64,000 nucleotides of DNA from Symbiodinium natans (GCA_905221605.1 CAJNDS010000380.1:564001-628000), one strand, 5' to 3'; numbered from the stretch's first letter, positions 1-13,211 are shown. Made by a program: numbers and translations. The notes: generated by a model from the sequence alone, not told the origin.

Positions 1-185
1 ATGCATGTGATTGAACAATTCTGAAACTTCATCGGTTTAGGTTTTCTCCATTTGGGGTTGTGGTTCTGGAATTCCATGCTCATCGGCAAATGTACTTGGG
101 ACTTTTTCGTTTAGTCGTTTGCGGATTAGTTGATTCTTATGCCACTTTAAGGCCCGCGGTCGCCTTTTGACCCACCTGCAAAACT

Positions 186-208
186 TCAGCGAGAAAGAGA
201 GAGAGAGG

Positions 209-256
<48 letters not shown>
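186..256. repeat. (GA)n microsatellite
   Basis: Almost pure GA dinucleotide run with a few G insertions near its start. Apparent Ser/Leu-rich reading frames across it are artefacts of the repeat. Confidence 0.95.
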
Positions 257-258
<2 letters not shown>

Positions 259-585
259 GAGATCGATTGATTGACGGCTTGAAGGATGGATTGATTGTCA
301 AACGACAACTCCCGCACGCTCCAAGCAACTCGCTCTCGTGACATGTTGTTTATAGATGTTTATAATCTGTAATCTGTTCTTAGACCTAACTTTTGCTAAA
401 AAATCAAGAGTACAGTCAGCTCCGGGTTCGGAGGCAGTGTAAAATGAAAATGCGCCTCACAGTTTCCATGTCTTAGCTTGTAGCCAAAACCTGCCCTCTC
501 CTGTCTTCTTGCTTGGTTACCTTTGTTCTTGTAATGTCCCGTGGCATCTTCTCTTCGCTTCTCAGCATTTGTTACACGTCTTCGA

Positions 586-603
586 CCCTAAACCCTAAAC
601 CCT
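586..603. repeat. Short interstitial telomere-type repeat (CCCTAAA)
   Basis: Two and a half CCCTAAA units in tandem. It is the same unit as the longer tract at 44534-44592, so it may mark an old repaired break, but at this length chance is possible. Confidence 0.7.
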
Positions 604-3398
604 GACATGCTGACATTCTGATGTCCAATAACTTTTCATGGCATCTCAAAGGCTCTTGTTCTGCGCCTCACGCTGACCAAGCTCGGCTCGAGTGGGCGCA
701 GGGCGCTGTGCAGGCCCTGGCCGGGCTGAAAAATCTTGCTGCGTGGAACACCAAGGGTCATCTGAGGTCTCTAAGTGACACACATCAACTGCTTATTGCT
801 TTGAGTGGCCGGATGCGCTCTCCCTCGTGTGAAACAACAACCATCAAATCCAAACATCATTCATCATGCGGTTCTCTCGGCAAATCTCATGCAGCATGGG
901 TCACTGCATGACATTCGTTGGCAGTCCACGTGGTGCCCACCTCGTCTCTGTCGCGCGGGATCTCCTCGTTTGGTCGGGATGCTAGGGACCGATCCGGGGA
1001 TGGCTGGCTGGCCACGTCCTTGGTTGCATGTCTGAACGGATACTCCGAGCCGACATATGGGTGTTCTAGAAGTCGTATCCCTTTATGCGCTTCCTTTACG
1101 ATAGAGTCCGATAGAGTCTCTTGCAAGTAGGCCCCAACAAAAAGGACCCGACTGTAAAAACCCTTGAACAGAGCCAAGCTACCAAGCGTCAAGTGGGAAC
1201 TGTTACGCAGGGTCCTGGATCCCATCCTAAGGGTCCACAAGAAGATGTTTTAACAGTTCAGCCACGTCGCCCTTCCGACTCACCGCCTGGTTCAAGTGTA
1301 CTGCACACACTATGCGCACTCAATGTACAAAACCATCTCTGAACCGTCGGCCGACGGAAAGAAAACCATTGAAAACAGGTGAGAGCACAGAACTCACACA
1401 AGCCTCCAGGGACTCTGTGGGCGACGACGACTGCGCGCTGTCCGGCGTGCCTTACACCAGGGTCCAGGCTTCTCTTATTGCTTCTGTGAATGTGAGCTCA
1501 TGACACTATGAGTCTTCTGCCGTGAAAGAAGTATCAGCAAGCATGAAGAAGCAAAGAAGTGCACAAAAAGGTACTCACCATGCATGGGATGCTGCCGGGA
1601 TTGTCCATCGGACCTTTATTGCGAAAAACTTGGCCAGGCAACAGACCTGAAGCAGCGTACCGCGCAGAACGAGTGGAGCGACAGTGCGACACTGCTTAGC
1701 AAATCGATGTACTCTGCTGGCACGAAAGCTGAGCCGGTAGACTACATCTCGGTGGTAAATCCTGCCATGGGCGCTTTCGAGTAACTGAGCCAACCAAACG
1801 GGCAGACTGGCATCTGCACGGCACGCACTCTCCTGTCCACGTTGGATTTGTCCCGGAGGCAGCGGCTTGTCCCTGGCACTGTACAATCGCCAGCGTGCAC
1901 ACCCACAAACACCGAAACCAGTATTTTGCGACTTCAAGGTGCCGAGTCGAAACTGAGATACTCACGGCCAAAGCAGGTCCATCTGGGCAGGTGACACTTC
2001 GGCGGTACTCGAGCATCGTCCTGAGAATCATATCGCGAGACTTTGTTCGACTTTCTTGGAACAGTCTTTCAGGCAAGTGTTATGCCGGACGATCAAACAG
2101 GCGGGCCTGATTCTGCATCTGAAGAAGTTGATCCTGCATCAGTGGTGTCGACTTCGACGTTCAACACCTTCTCAGAACCAAGTCGCTTGAAGGGCACACT
2201 TTGGCATGCTCGCCGAGTAGAGCTAAAGGTCTGTAGTGTCCAGTGCTACAGCGAGTCCACTGTTTCAACCCTCGCCCAGTGCCTTCAATCTTCGCTTTGT
2301 CATCGGAAGCTTTGCATGAGTTGCTCGCCGATCCTCCAAAGTGCAAAACGACAAACCACGAAAAGTCAGATGTTCGTTTCCTCGACCGTTTATACTGGTT
2401 GCAGGCTCCTGCACCGCGTGGTCGGTTGCAGTAGCTACCATGATCAAAGCCTGGCACGCATTTGCCATAGGCGTCGGGACTCTCCCCATGCCTGGCATCA
2501 CAACTTCGATTGAGGCTGGAGCCCAATCGATCGGTCGAGTTCAACTCCCCCCCAATACCTTGCATTAAGACCTGTGAGCCGAAAATTTTCGGTTGTTGGA
2601 CGGTTGCCGATACGGCACACGCGAACCTCGATAAGCCCAGAACATCCACATGTAGCCAACATTCGGAGTGCATGATAGCTACATGGGCAAATAGCTACCA
2701 TGCTGCAATGCACTTGCTATGCAGTCTTCCAAGTCGCGACCCTAGGCACACGCCTCCAGCTTGCACGCGGCCAGCCCTTCCTTTGAGCCCAACCTGCATA
2801 GAGATCCACAAAAGAGGAGTTTTCCATCACAAAACAAGACTAACTTGTCTACATTAAAGGTCTCCTGGACTTCATGGAAAACGTCACATGATTGTGAACC
2901 TACCTACACTGAAAGCCTGAGAAAAGTCGCATAGCGCAAGAAAGCAACTGAGCACTTGGCTTCTGCAACTGCTGCTGCGCATCATCCAGTTCCGGAACCT
3001 GTTCATGCCGACATCAACGACGGTTTTCACTTTGAAAGCATTTGTTCTTACGACCAGAATTGATTTCACGATAACGGCTTCTGTTGTGGATTCGCTGCCA
3101 GCAAACACTTGTGGAATGACCAAGGGGCTTCTGCACCACTAAACGAATCCCCAGAAATCTCCCATCAGGTTTCCCAGGTTTTCTCACAAATCACACTTGG
3201 AGCAGTTGGACAGAAATGTTGCTTGGCGCGGGAGGGAGCTCATGCATGTGAGACAAGGACTGCACTTGCATGTGATGAATATGGGCTTTCACTGCTGTCT
3301 TAAACTCTAACAACCTCACCTGTCGTGCCAGCAAGCAGTAAACCCAGCACACCAGCTTCCACGTCTTGAACGCTGCAACCTGGACCCGGAGCCTACCA

Positions 3399-3421
3399 CC
3401 CCCCCCCCCCCCCCCCCCCCC
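3399..3421. repeat. Poly-C homopolymer
   Basis: Uninterrupted run of about 22 C. The length is likely uncertain in the assembly. Confidence 0.9.
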
Positions 3422-5721
3422 GCCTTGGCTTGCGAGCCCTGGCTCAGCTTGGCGTCAGCCATGTCCAGTGTGGCCCAAGCTTGAGCTATCCTCCCAGGCA
3501 AAAAGTGTCTAGGCCCTCACTCCGATAAACGGATAAGCGCTCCAACATGTGCAGGGGCAACCATGCAAAACCAACGCAGGTAAGAAAAGCTGAGGAGGAG
3601 GGCGCATTCAAAATCAGCTCACGCAAAGTTTAGATCTAGGCTTCGGAGTTTTGGAGTCGTTCACGCTCTCCTTCAGCAGTCCGAAACTAGACCAGCCCAA
3701 AACCATGAAAAAGGCTCCTCCTGAAACACTAACAGCTTGTTGAAGAGCTTCCTTGAAACTCAAGAAAGGGCCCCCGAAGAACCCCCTCATTTATGTCACA
3801 GCCGTGCCTCTTCCCGGACTTGGCAGCCGCTCCCAGGCGGTCGTGGATGTCCTTGGGCTCCCTTAAACACTCTCGAAAAGGGAGGGGGGAAAGATGGGGG
3901 AAAGGGGGTCAGTGTCAAAGCTTTTCTTCCAAGCATCTTCGAGCCCAGCCCCCGGAACCCGAAAGCCGTTTCTCCCCCCCCGCCAAAGTTAGGACATTGG
4001 CTGAACTACCCACTTTGCCGATCCCATGTGTATCCGCTTTAATTTTGCCCCTGGAGTCTCCTCGAGGTCCTGCATGGTCCCACCGTAGCTGTGCAACCTG
4101 GGGAAACATGTCGCAAAAGCTGGTGTAAGCGGCGTGGACGCAGCGGCGTGCCTCCGAATGCTCGAGGCAGCGTCCGTAGCTCCAACATGAACTCCATGCT
4201 GCTTGGCAAAGGCCAGGAAGTTGCCGATGGCCTTGGTCGCCGTGAACCCCGCAGATTCACTGAGCCACTAAGATGTAAAGCTGGAGCTCAGACATTCTCC
4301 ATTTGGCTGACAGCACTTTTTTCGCATGGACCCCCAAGACAGAACTCCCAGGACTCCAGGGCTTTCAACTAGGAAGCTGGATGAATTTTGTCTCCCCTCC
4401 ACGAAGGCAAACGTTAGGAGAGCAAAATCGTGCAATTCGCGTAAAAGCTAATTTGGCCTTGGCAGTCATCTCGAAAGACCCTAAACGAGCGAAGACAACT
4501 AAGCCTGGGACAGTGGCGACCGAAGCCCCCTAATGCACTCGCGACAGAGGCTGACACTCGCGAAGGTCAAACAACTCAACTCTAAACCCGCCTTGGGCAG
4601 CGAACTCAAGGTGATAACCAGCAGTGCAAAGGCTTCTTGCCACCTCAGAAGTGGACAGCAAGACCGCGTGTGTTCTGCATGCTATTGTGGGGCTTGGGGG
4701 AGAGCCCTGGTGCACGTGCACGCCCCGCTTCATTGTATCCTCTCGTATCCTCTCGCTCTTCCACATTTTACAAAACTCAGATTCTGGCAAGAATGCTGGC
4801 ATTTGCTGTACTGTTAGCTGAAACCTCCGAAAATTCCACCCGCCGGCCTGTTCTTCTTCCGCCGGGCTTGCTCCAGCAGAGCAGGGCCCTGGACGGACTC
4901 CTGCTTTGACAGTCCGCAGAGAAGGCTTACGCGCAATGACGCCTGAATAGTCACAAGCTGCTGTAGTGGCCTACATGCAAAACGCTGGCTACTGCGTACG
5001 GCAATCTCCTTCGAGGCTTCTTGCGCCAGTCCCAGCAACAAAGCCTGAAACCAAGGCTGGCACAAGGAACAAGGAGCCATACCATAATGCATGCATGCAC
5101 AACTGGTCTTACATGTTCTTGCCGTCAACGGCCCTTCTCTTTGGAGAAGCAGGTTTGTCAGAGAAGACATCCCGCAGTGCAACATGGCCACCATGTCGTG
5201 TCACAAATACCTACAGGCCTTCACACAACCCTCAAGACAACTACTTCCTTTAGTCTTGGCACCGTCTCACCCCATGTGGCGCCGATCTCTCGAAGTACCG
5301 CCAAGGCATCTTTCGACTCCTGCACGAGATCGCTACATTTCCGACACTGCTGCAGTGGCTGCCTACAAGGACTACAGCTCCATCACGATTCTCACCACTC
5401 TCACACGGTAATTACCCCAACTGCTGCCTTGCTTGTTAACTTGAATGTTGGTGATACCACACCTACCTTTCACTTTCACTTCCTACCATGCTGTCTTAGT
5501 TCCTCTCATGATTCTAATGCTACTGCTACTCTTGGTTCTGATGATTGCTACCCCTTCCGTTTTCTTCTCAGAACAGTTCTGACTTGCGCTTAGCAAGACC
5601 TAGCAGCGCCAACAACACATTTACCAAGCACTTCATCGGATTTAACCATATTGAGAGGTTGACACATCAGCTACAGTGCAACGTGCAGAAGTATGCTCGG
5701 CGCAGAGCGCGCGAAAGGAAA

Positions 5722-5741
5722 AGAGAGAGAGAGAGAGAGAG
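5722..5741. repeat. (GA)n microsatellite
   Basis: Ten GA units in tandem in otherwise unremarkable sequence. Confidence 0.9.
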
Positions 5742-7596
5742 CCCTGTTGCTTAAATGAGAAGCACGGTGCCTTCATGTCCATGACTGACGTTCTCTGGTT
5801 TCGCACAGCCAACCTGTTTCCAGACCGAGCCTGGTGTCCCATCAGCTGCGCCTTCACCAGCGAAAGAAGCGCAGCTGCCTGGCGAGGAGAGAAAGGAATT
5901 GCACACGCATTGGACATTCATTTTCTACATTGCATGGCTCTACGTGCAGGGCCTTGGACAGATTGCTTTCGAAGGCGTCTGCCTTCGAAATGGCCTCGCT
6001 TTGCAGCATTCATCAGCTCTGCCATGCCAGCTTCGCCTTCCAGGAACCGCCCAAGCCCCGCCTCTTCTGCTCGACCCACGGCCTTCTGGGCCTCAGAGAA
6101 CAGAAGAAGAACCTAAACGAAGCTACCATGATGATGTGCGGAAAAGACCGAAATAACCGGGTACCGTAGCAACCCAAGACTTGTGAGCATCCGTTGTCCA
6201 AGGCCCAGTCATCGCCCAAGGCCACGTGGGCATCAACACAGGCACAGAGCGCTGACAGCTCCACAGCCTCCCAACAGTTCTTTTTGAAGCTCTTTGACAC
6301 GTAAAAGACAGCTTCACAGCTCACTGACCATGTTGGGCCTTGCTCCCAGCCGCTCCGCCTGCAGACTCTAAAGCTTCGTTTGCGCACCTCAGCAGCATTC
6401 GCAAAACACTCCACATCGTTCGTTAAGTTGCCGAATGTGGCTAAGAGATGCCAAGCGGCTCCAAAGCCGCTTCTGGATCATCCTCCAGCAGACTCTGCTC
6501 AAAGCCGCACGTCTGAACATTCTGAAGAAGAACTGGCCTGTCGCAGGAGCGCCCCTGATCTGGCAACGAGGGCTGCATGGCTCATCGCGCAACTCGTGTT
6601 TGAAACAACTTGGAGTACATTGCAAAGCAGCTTTAGGCTTCAAGGCAGATCAACGCAATTCAAGGCTTCAAGGCACCCCGGCCACTACTGATACGACTGC
6701 ATGAACACCACCATTCAAGGCATCGCAAAAGCAAGCGCCTGAACCGAACAATACCGACAGGCGCATGGACTATACACATGCTAAGCAGTTTTCGTGTCGT
6801 GCACTTAAATGTGGATATGACATGGCGATGCTGTTTCGTCCCATAACGTGCCCCGCGTGGATGTCGAAAAGGGAACCTTCAAAGATTCAACCTGCTCGTC
6901 TTCCCTTACGGTCCCCGCAGACAGGTGATGGTGGAAGCCAGCTTTGGGCATATGAACGATCCCCCACGCAGTTGCTTTCAAACGATCTAGAAGCTTCTTG
7001 AGATTCATGTAATGCCGCTGGAATCGCTGGACCCCCAGCTTCCCTCAGTTTGTTCTCCCACTTATTTAGCAGCTGTGGCCAGCCAAATACAAGGAGTCCA
7101 GGAAGGGATCTGCTGGTCTACCACCGGTCAAAAGAGGCCCTACTACCGGCGGGCAAGTCTCTGCTTAAGCCGGAGTGCCCAGGCCCGTTGTACCGACAAG
7201 ACCACCAGCATGACCAGCATGAGCAGCATGCCTATGTACAGTGAAGACCACAACGAATTCCAATAAATTCAACATACCTTCGGACGGCATTGGTCCATGA
7301 AAGTTGCAATCAGGACATCCTGCCGCCCACGTGAATGGCCAGCAGGTCACCTTCCAACACGATGCCACTGAGAATCCTGCACCAAGAAATATGTGGAATC
7401 AATACGGAACCGGGAGCAAGGACCAACCGACCAACCGATCAACCCCGACTCAGCCCGTGTCCTCCCATCTGTACCGATCACGACTTGCCTGGGGCACCTT
7501 TTGCGGTCCCATCCTCTTTGCGTGGACAGCGATCCCAGATCACAGTACCGGCCGCTCGGAAGGCCCACATGAAGGCCGTCCAGCAACCAGTTGCCT

Positions 7597-7690
7597 GTGA
7601 GCGTCTGCAAGCGTCTGTGAGCGTCTGTGAGCGTCTGTGCGCGTCTGTATCGTCTGTGAGCGTCTGCCAGCATCTGTGAGCGTCTGTGAG
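7597..7690. repeat. 10-bp minisatellite, unit GCGTCTGTGA
   Basis: About nine tandem copies of a decamer close to GCGTCTGTGA, with substitutions (CTGCAA, CTGTGC, CTGCCA) and one shortened unit. The units abut with no spacers, so it is not a CRISPR array. Confidence 0.85.
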
Positions 7691-9289
7691 CTGCATGTCT
7701 CTTCTGAAGCTGAACTCACAGCTTTCATTTGCAAACTGGTACTTTTGTGATCAACCTGCTGCTGAGATGCCCAGATGACCCCAAGTCGACTGCAGCTGCG
7801 TGTTGTAGCCGCGGACAAGCGCGGCGAAGCAGTCCTCTCTAGGCCACAGTGTGGGGTGGAGAGGTTGCCTCAGTTGGGTTTTGTATGTTTGCAGGGCACG
7901 CCCTCAGTCTCAACAGCTTGACATTCAAAGGAAGACCTCATCAAGACCGCGTAGCAGAAGAGAAAGTGAAACACGTCTAGAGGCCCTCAGCCTAATCTCC
8001 GCTTTTAAAGCCCTCCGCGCTTACACCGTCCTCGCCAGCACGGAAGGCGAGACGACCCGAACTGAGTTCGGGCTCCTGGGAGGAGGTGGAATTGGGATGA
8101 AAGGGAGGTGCTGGAAATTGATGTACCGGCTCCCTTTGCCAACCTCTAACCTCTAACACTCGTGCTAGAAACATGTCAGAACCGGACTGCGAAGCTTTTA
8201 CTTAAGAGACGATACAAGCATTCAGGCCATAAAGTTGGTCCCTAGATATCCGTAGAGCCTCGAAACCCCTCAACCCTTCAATGCCTTCAACATCACCCGA
8301 GTCAGATTCTGGCCTTCCAGGTTCTCGTCACTGGCAGGCCCCGGCAGGCCTTTCGGAACTCCTCAAGGAGCGCAAACTGCCAGAGCGTTCGACTTGTCAC
8401 GGAAATGAGAGCATTACGCTACGCTGAAGTGCCAAGGCTCGATTAGGCCAGCCACCCCCTCCCATCGATGCTCACAGACCCAGCCACGCTTCATGGCAAG
8501 ATCTGCTGGCAAGGGTGACTCGCGTGGAGTCGGCATGCACTGGGCCTGGCGAGCGCGGGCTTTGCTGTGCAGCGCTCTGAATACATCAACTTACATCAGC
8601 AAAAAGTGACATGATCCTCTGGGGCAGATGAAGCAGGCTGCAGAAGCTCGGGAGGAGTGGCACAAGGAGGCATACAGGCAAAATTACTTCGGCTGGAGTA
8701 AGAAGCATTACTGCCTACCGTCCTCGCCATCGACGAACACAGGTTCAGGCTGGCAGCGTTTCTCGCCACGAAACTGGCAGGGAAGACAGGAAGTCTCAAG
8801 TAATGAATGACAGCTGAAAGCTGAGGGTAATCGTCCGATTACCACAACTTGTCACTCGTATGCCAGATACTGTTCCCCACACGCCCTACTCAGCTGCATC
8901 TGCCTGCGCCTGCCTCTTTCGAATGTTTAAAGTATGAGACCGCAACTTGGGGTCCTGACATTAGCTGTTGAGGGTTTCGAAACACTGGATTCGAGGGCCC
9001 ATGGTAGGGCCCATACTTTAAACTTTAATGCTTAGACACATGATCTTTGGTATCAACACATCAAGAATCTAACATGGTGACGAGCCACATCACAACCTGG
9101 TGGCCCATCGCTCATAGCAGACCATCCAAAGCCGCCCCACAGCCTGACATAGTCGGGGCCGACTGTTATGGCCGTACAATGTGCAGAAGGAGCAATGTGT
9201 ACGAAACTGGGCAACTCGATAGATCTTGATATCTGAAACACTCCCCAAAGTTCGCAAGCTCAAAGAGTACACGAAGCAAATGGCGAGGC

Positions 9290-9359
9290 GCAGCACGGAG
9301 GCACCCAGCGGCCAAGCCAGCATGAACTTCTGCTGCTGGTGGAACTCCAGGCCGTTCCT
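9290..9359 (-). CDS. Alpha-amylase, probable next exon (partial)
   Basis: A minus-strand frame reads NGLEFHQQQKFMLAWPLG. FMLAWPLG matches the conserved FMLAWPYG segment of eukaryotic alpha-amylases that follows the catalytic barrel strands. A CCCTTAG acceptor just upstream gives an exon start at 9359 in phase 0, the phase needed to follow the donor of the exon ending at 9596. The lower boundary is not resolved; a donor shortly after PLG is possible. Later amylase exons were not found. Seen: motif and acceptor. Inferred: membership of the same gene. Confidence 0.5.
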
Positions 9360-9595
9360 CTAAGGGCCGCCGAAATCTCAACACAACAGCTTTCAAGAAC
9401 ACCCTTCGCTGTGCACGATTGGAAGAAAAAATCCACCAAAAGGCTGTGTGGCCGCTTAGGAGAACCCTTGCAGTGGATCGCTAGAACATACTAAAGACAC
9501 ATTGATACTAAAGCAGATTGGAACAGATCAGCATTCGTTAAAAACATGTTCAGCTAAGACATATTGCAAAAACATCAAGACATGCTAATACATAC

Positions 9596-10759
9596 CATGA
9601 CCATGTACAACCCAGGGCTCTTGTAGGTGGCATTTCCAGGATTGGCTTTCCAGGTTCGGCCATCGTGAAAGGCCATGGGATAAATGCTCGTCTCAGGACG
9701 GATCTTGTCATGTCCTCGCGACAATGTCAGTACTTCTGGTAACTTTGCCAGCGATGAGTTGCCCAAGTAGTGGGTGATGAGGTATCGGTAGGTAATGTCG
9801 CGGAAATGTCCGATGTAGCGATTGCGCACTGGATCCGGCTTCTCCCACCACCACTCCTGGTACACAAAGTCCCAAGGGACCGTGCTGAGTACGTTGCTGA
9901 GTTCAGCGATGGACTCAAACAACGATAGGTCAATCCGGAGCATGGTCACGCCTATGTCGTGCAGCTCGTGGACGTGCCTCAAGTGCATGTCGTGCACCTC
10001 TTGTAAGCCAGTATTCCAATCCGGAAGCTTGAGAAAGTCACAGCTGCAGCAGCTGCAGTCAGTGACATCGACACTCCCGGCCTTGCAAGTCCAGCTGGGA
10101 GGACCGACGATGCAGTTCTCCATAAGGGACCCTTCTACATGATTAAACAGCTCGGGACCCGCCGCATCCCAACCTCTTGCACCGGCCAAGCGCCGGTTGC
10201 CGTAGAGGCTTCCATTCCAGCCAACACACGGCGTCAGGTTCACAGGGCTTCCACGCCCCTCTTTGCACGGGGTTGCGATGTGATTGAGGATGAGGTCTAC
10301 CACGACCTGCACGCCGCTTGCTCGACAGGTGGCTACCATGGATGCGAAATCTTCCATGGAGCCGGAACGCGAGCTCAGCGAAAAGGACACGGGTTGATAC
10401 TTTGTCCACCATTGGGGACCAAGCTTGTGTTCAGTCACGGGCGACACCTGGACAGCGTCGAAGCCGTTCGGTCCCAGAAACTCTTGGCACTCCCTGCCAA
10501 TATCTGCGTAGTTCCATTCCCAGAGTTTAACAAAGATAGGGCTGCGACGAGTTCCAGGACGCGGGGTAAGCTCCTGGTATTCGCAAAGCTCGGAAAAAAC
10601 TGACAGTCCGGTAGCACGCGCAGCGCCCTCAGCGCTCTCCATGCCTTCCCGTTGCGCAGTAACGTTGTCGGGACCGTCTCCCCCTTTCAGCGACTCTGCT
10701 GAGCTGCAGCTCCACAGATCACAAAGGCCAGGAGCAAAGACGAAAGTGTTCGCACCAAC
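9596..10759 (-). CDS. GH13 alpha-amylase, large catalytic exon
   Basis: This exon encodes most of a GH13 alpha-amylase barrel, the family that hydrolyses internal alpha-1,4 bonds of starch or glycogen. Family regions visible in order are FDAVQVSPVTEH near the start of the barrel, VVVDLILNH (region I, D...NH), MLRIDLSLFE (region II, with the presumed nucleophile Asp), and YQEWWWE (region III, with the presumed acid/base Glu). The region IV His-Asp is not certain; HDGR near the exon end is a candidate. Cysteines cluster around CSCCSC. The exon appears bounded by a CTTTCCCTCAG acceptor (exon starts at 10759) and an ATG|GTATGT donor (exon ends at 9596). An internal ATG at 10642 lies in the same frame. 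The probable signal-peptide exon lies just upstream. It is the most confident host gene in the window. Confidence 0.85.
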
Positions 10760-10791
10760 CTGAGGGAAAGCAGTTCGTCTTACCGGCTAGC

Positions 10792-11091
10792 CTAGCTTTT
10801 CAGACAACAAGGGCAGGCTTTCTTCTTCACCGTGGCCTCACGCAGCCTCTTCAAACACTGCCGCTGCGCTGTTGTCTCCTGTCCGTACCGGTTGAGCCCA
10901 AAGCCTGGTCCCTGTAGTGATTGTATTCGTGTGCAGCCGCTTCCGTGCCGAATAGGTGGCACATAACATCTTCTAACTGGTGCCAACGGTTCCAACGCAT
11001 CACACAAAGCACAGGGCAGAATCCCAACCAGCAGCACCAACGACACCAACCAAGGTGGAGTTGATGTCATGCCCATGGCACTGTTCGGCAA
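10792..11091 (-). CDS. Putative signal-peptide first exon of the amylase gene
   Basis: A minus-strand frame begins MPNSAMGMTSTPPWL and carries a hydrophobic core (LVSLVLLVGILPCALC) followed by an Ala/Cys cleavage-like site, a typical secretory signal. It lies directly upstream of, and on the same strand as, the amylase catalytic exon. It runs into a stop at 10792, so a donor must lie earlier; ACG|GTGAAG and CG|GTACGG are candidates. No domain is recognised after the signal. Placement in the amylase gene is inference from position; a small separate secreted protein is the alternative. Confidence 0.35.
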   Translation of the reverse strand: MPNSAMGMTSTPPWLVSLVLLVGILPCALCDALEPLAPVRRCYVPPIRHGSGCTRIQSLQGPGFGLNRYGQETTAQRQCLKRLREATVKKKACPCCLKS

Positions 11092-11558
11092 ACACTCGAC
11101 ACAAGCTTTGGGCTGTGCTCGTACCGTAGCAACCCCAGTCTCCGCAAACCCAACAGGTTATGCTAGGAAGCAAACCGTCTTAATTTTGATCTGAGGGCGG
11201 GGGTCCTTGACTGAGCATGAGACAGGACCCACACGATGGATGCCTTTGAACAAACTCAGAAGGTCAAGCCTGGTGCACCGCTCCAACGATCGAACTTGCC
11301 GAACAGCACACATAGGACGTCACATCCGCAAGTCACAGGCATTGTCAAAAATCGGGCTTTTCAACTGCAGAGTGCGAGACGTGGCCTTGCTGTGACCACT
11401 ATGACGTTCTGGGAAACCGCCTTGTGTAATTGCAGTGGTGGGAACACGCTAGGACAGCGCACGCGAGATGCCGATCGTCGCACCGACGAGAAGGCCAACA
11501 CCTTACCATGTTGAGGCAGAGTTCAACGTTCGACAAGAGTGCTGCGGGGTCGACTGGT

Positions 11559-11768
11559 TTAGACGACTCTTGGCTCTTGTGACTCTTGGACACTGAGGCA
11601 GGCACAGGCCAGATAGGTCAAGCCCACCAGCGGGTGATACAGGAGGAAGGCAATGGAGATGACCAAAGTGGCCAGCATAGCAGTTACGAGGAATACTGCC
11701 AAGCCAACGACCCAACCCGCTCCGCTGCTGATGTAAGGCCCAAGGAACGGGATGATGTCAAGGACGAC
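11559..11768 (-). CDS. TMEM43/LUMA-like protein, C-terminal exon
   Basis: After a GTCCGCAG acceptor, the minus frame reads VVLDIIPFLGPYISSG, then a long hydrophobic helix, then LLYHPLVGLTYLACAC, and ends at a TAA (11559-11561) after QEPRVV. This matches the C-terminal TMEM43 family layout: a short amphipathic D-x-x-P segment, a transmembrane helix, a Y/F-x-P-L/hydrophobic turn, a second helix and a short polar tail. TMEM43 proteins are membrane proteins of the endoplasmic reticulum and inner nuclear envelope. The exon begins in phase 0, compatible with the exon ending at 11958. Confidence 0.7.
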   Translation of the reverse strand, partial: VVLDIIPFLGPYISSGAGWVVGLAVFLVTAMLATLVISIAFLLYHPLVGLTYLACACLSVQESQEPRVV

Positions 11769-11957
11769 CTGCGGACTTCCACCACACAGAACTTGCCAAT
11801 CTTGCCTATCAACAGTGTATCACACATCATGACGCAGGCTCTTCGGCGCTCTAACGTGGCACAGTCAGCAAACCTTCCGATGCCACGGCACCAGCTTCTT
11901 TTGGGCTACAAGTGGGCTGAGCAGTGTAGCGATGCAGGCTCAATGCGAACATGAAGC

Positions 11958-12035
11958 CAGCAATGGCTGAAAGAGGGCATAGGTGCCAGCATACAGCAGG
12001 AGCCAGGACAGCAGCCGCAGTCCCCACTTCAGCAT
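11958..12035 (-). CDS. TMEM43-like protein, penultimate exon
   Basis: The minus frame reads MLKWGLRLLSWLLLYAG followed by TYALFQPLL. This aligns well with the tryptophan-containing segment before the third membrane helix of TMEM43 (human protein: K-T-W-G-L-R). Acceptor AG sits at GGACAG|ATG (a second choice, GCAG|GTTC, would start at 12045). The exon end requires a GC donor (CTG|GCTTCA), a donor class dinoflagellates use. Phases on both sides agree with the flanking exons, which supports the chain. Confidence 0.6.
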
Positions 12036-13211
12036 CTGTCCGAACCTGCGCGTGGGTGATGAATGTCACTGTACTCTTCTACACGACTCTCTCTACCATG
12101 GCCACAAGATGCCACAAGTCTAAGTGCTGCGCAGCTCATGTTACCTCAACTTGGCCCAGTGGCAGGGCCAGCTTCTGGAAGCACTCTTCCGGGCTGCTGC
12201 GCCCATGAAATGCAGCCTTGAGACTGCTGTGGGTACTGACAAGGCCACCAGGTTCTGATGGGATTGTAAAGTTCAGGCACGCTTGGGGCCTTTGCGATTG
12301 AGGCATACTTAGGCCTGAGGCTTCAGGCTTCCGGGCTTGGGGATTTACAGTTTCCGGCAAGGACTGTCGTCATCGTAGGGCTTCTGGCTTCAGGATTCCT
12401 TAGGGCTCTTCGCCTGCCATTTTGAGGACGAGCTTCGAAGACCTGCGGAGGAGCCAAGTGGGAGAAGCACCTGGTGATCAGGTTGCAGCCTGGGTCGGGC
12501 GGATGGTCGAAAGAACATCCTGGGGAATTCTACGAAACTTCGGGTTTGGGAGTCGCTGCGCGACGTCCTGCACTGGAACCCCATCAGCTTCAATGAGTAC
12601 TAGTTACCAGATTGGATCACAGCACAACCACCGGTCTTGGCTCGCAGCAGCAACATAGGCACGCAAGCGGACCAGTGTTGCAGGCTTCCTGCTGCTCAAA
12701 CAGCTGCAAGCTGGGCATCCAAAGTGCAGCAGGTCAGCACGACTTCTACAGTCTTTCATATGTCGTGCAAGCCTCATGCCCCACAACAAGGTCGAAGCAT
12801 GCAGTTTGTGTAGGTAAAAAGCGCTGAAAACTGAAAACCCCATAGTCTTGCTATTCATCTTTGTAGCAGTGCATGACCATTTCGTCATCCTGTAACATAT
12901 TGGCAGGGTTCATGCGGGTTCATACAGGTTTAAGTTTCGGGCAAAGCCGGGCCACACAGTGTGACAAAGTGGGCGAACTCAGATGCTACGGCATACTGTT
13001 TCTACATGCAGCATATGACAGCATATGCGTATCAAAGCTGCCCATGAGCTGGGGCCCGCATCGGGAGATGGAGGAACGTGGCCCGAACATGCCCGAGTGC
13101 CAACCCGGCATGCCAACCCGGCGCGTTCCTCTTGAATTCTGAGGAGAGGACCCCAACAGTTTGTGGGGAAGAACCCCATAGAGAGCCGTAAAAAGTGCTG
13201 CCAGAGCCAAC

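Larger units (their letters stand above)
1..9250. other. Non-coding stretch, no gene supported
   Basis: No open frame here has a recognisable domain or convincing protein-like composition; the frames are short and overlap on both strands. The stretch holds simple repeats (listed separately) and probably introns or intergenic DNA. A few minus-strand pieces, for example around 5950-6110 and 6200-6400, look faintly protein-like and could be short exons, but no family or splice chain could be fixed. Confidence 0.5.

Noticed and set aside
5676-6414. Overlapping frames on both strands that look faintly coding
   Set aside because: No family, no consistent splice chain; the helical minus-strand pieces may be exons but cannot be supported.
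7597-7690. CRISPR-like repetition
   Set aside because: Decamers abut without spacers; it is a minisatellite in a eukaryotic sequence.
8628-8799. Short plus-strand frame (MKQAAEAREEWHKEAY...) and its antisense as possible exons
   Set aside because: Only about 30 protein-like residues; neither strand could be linked to the amylase or another gene.
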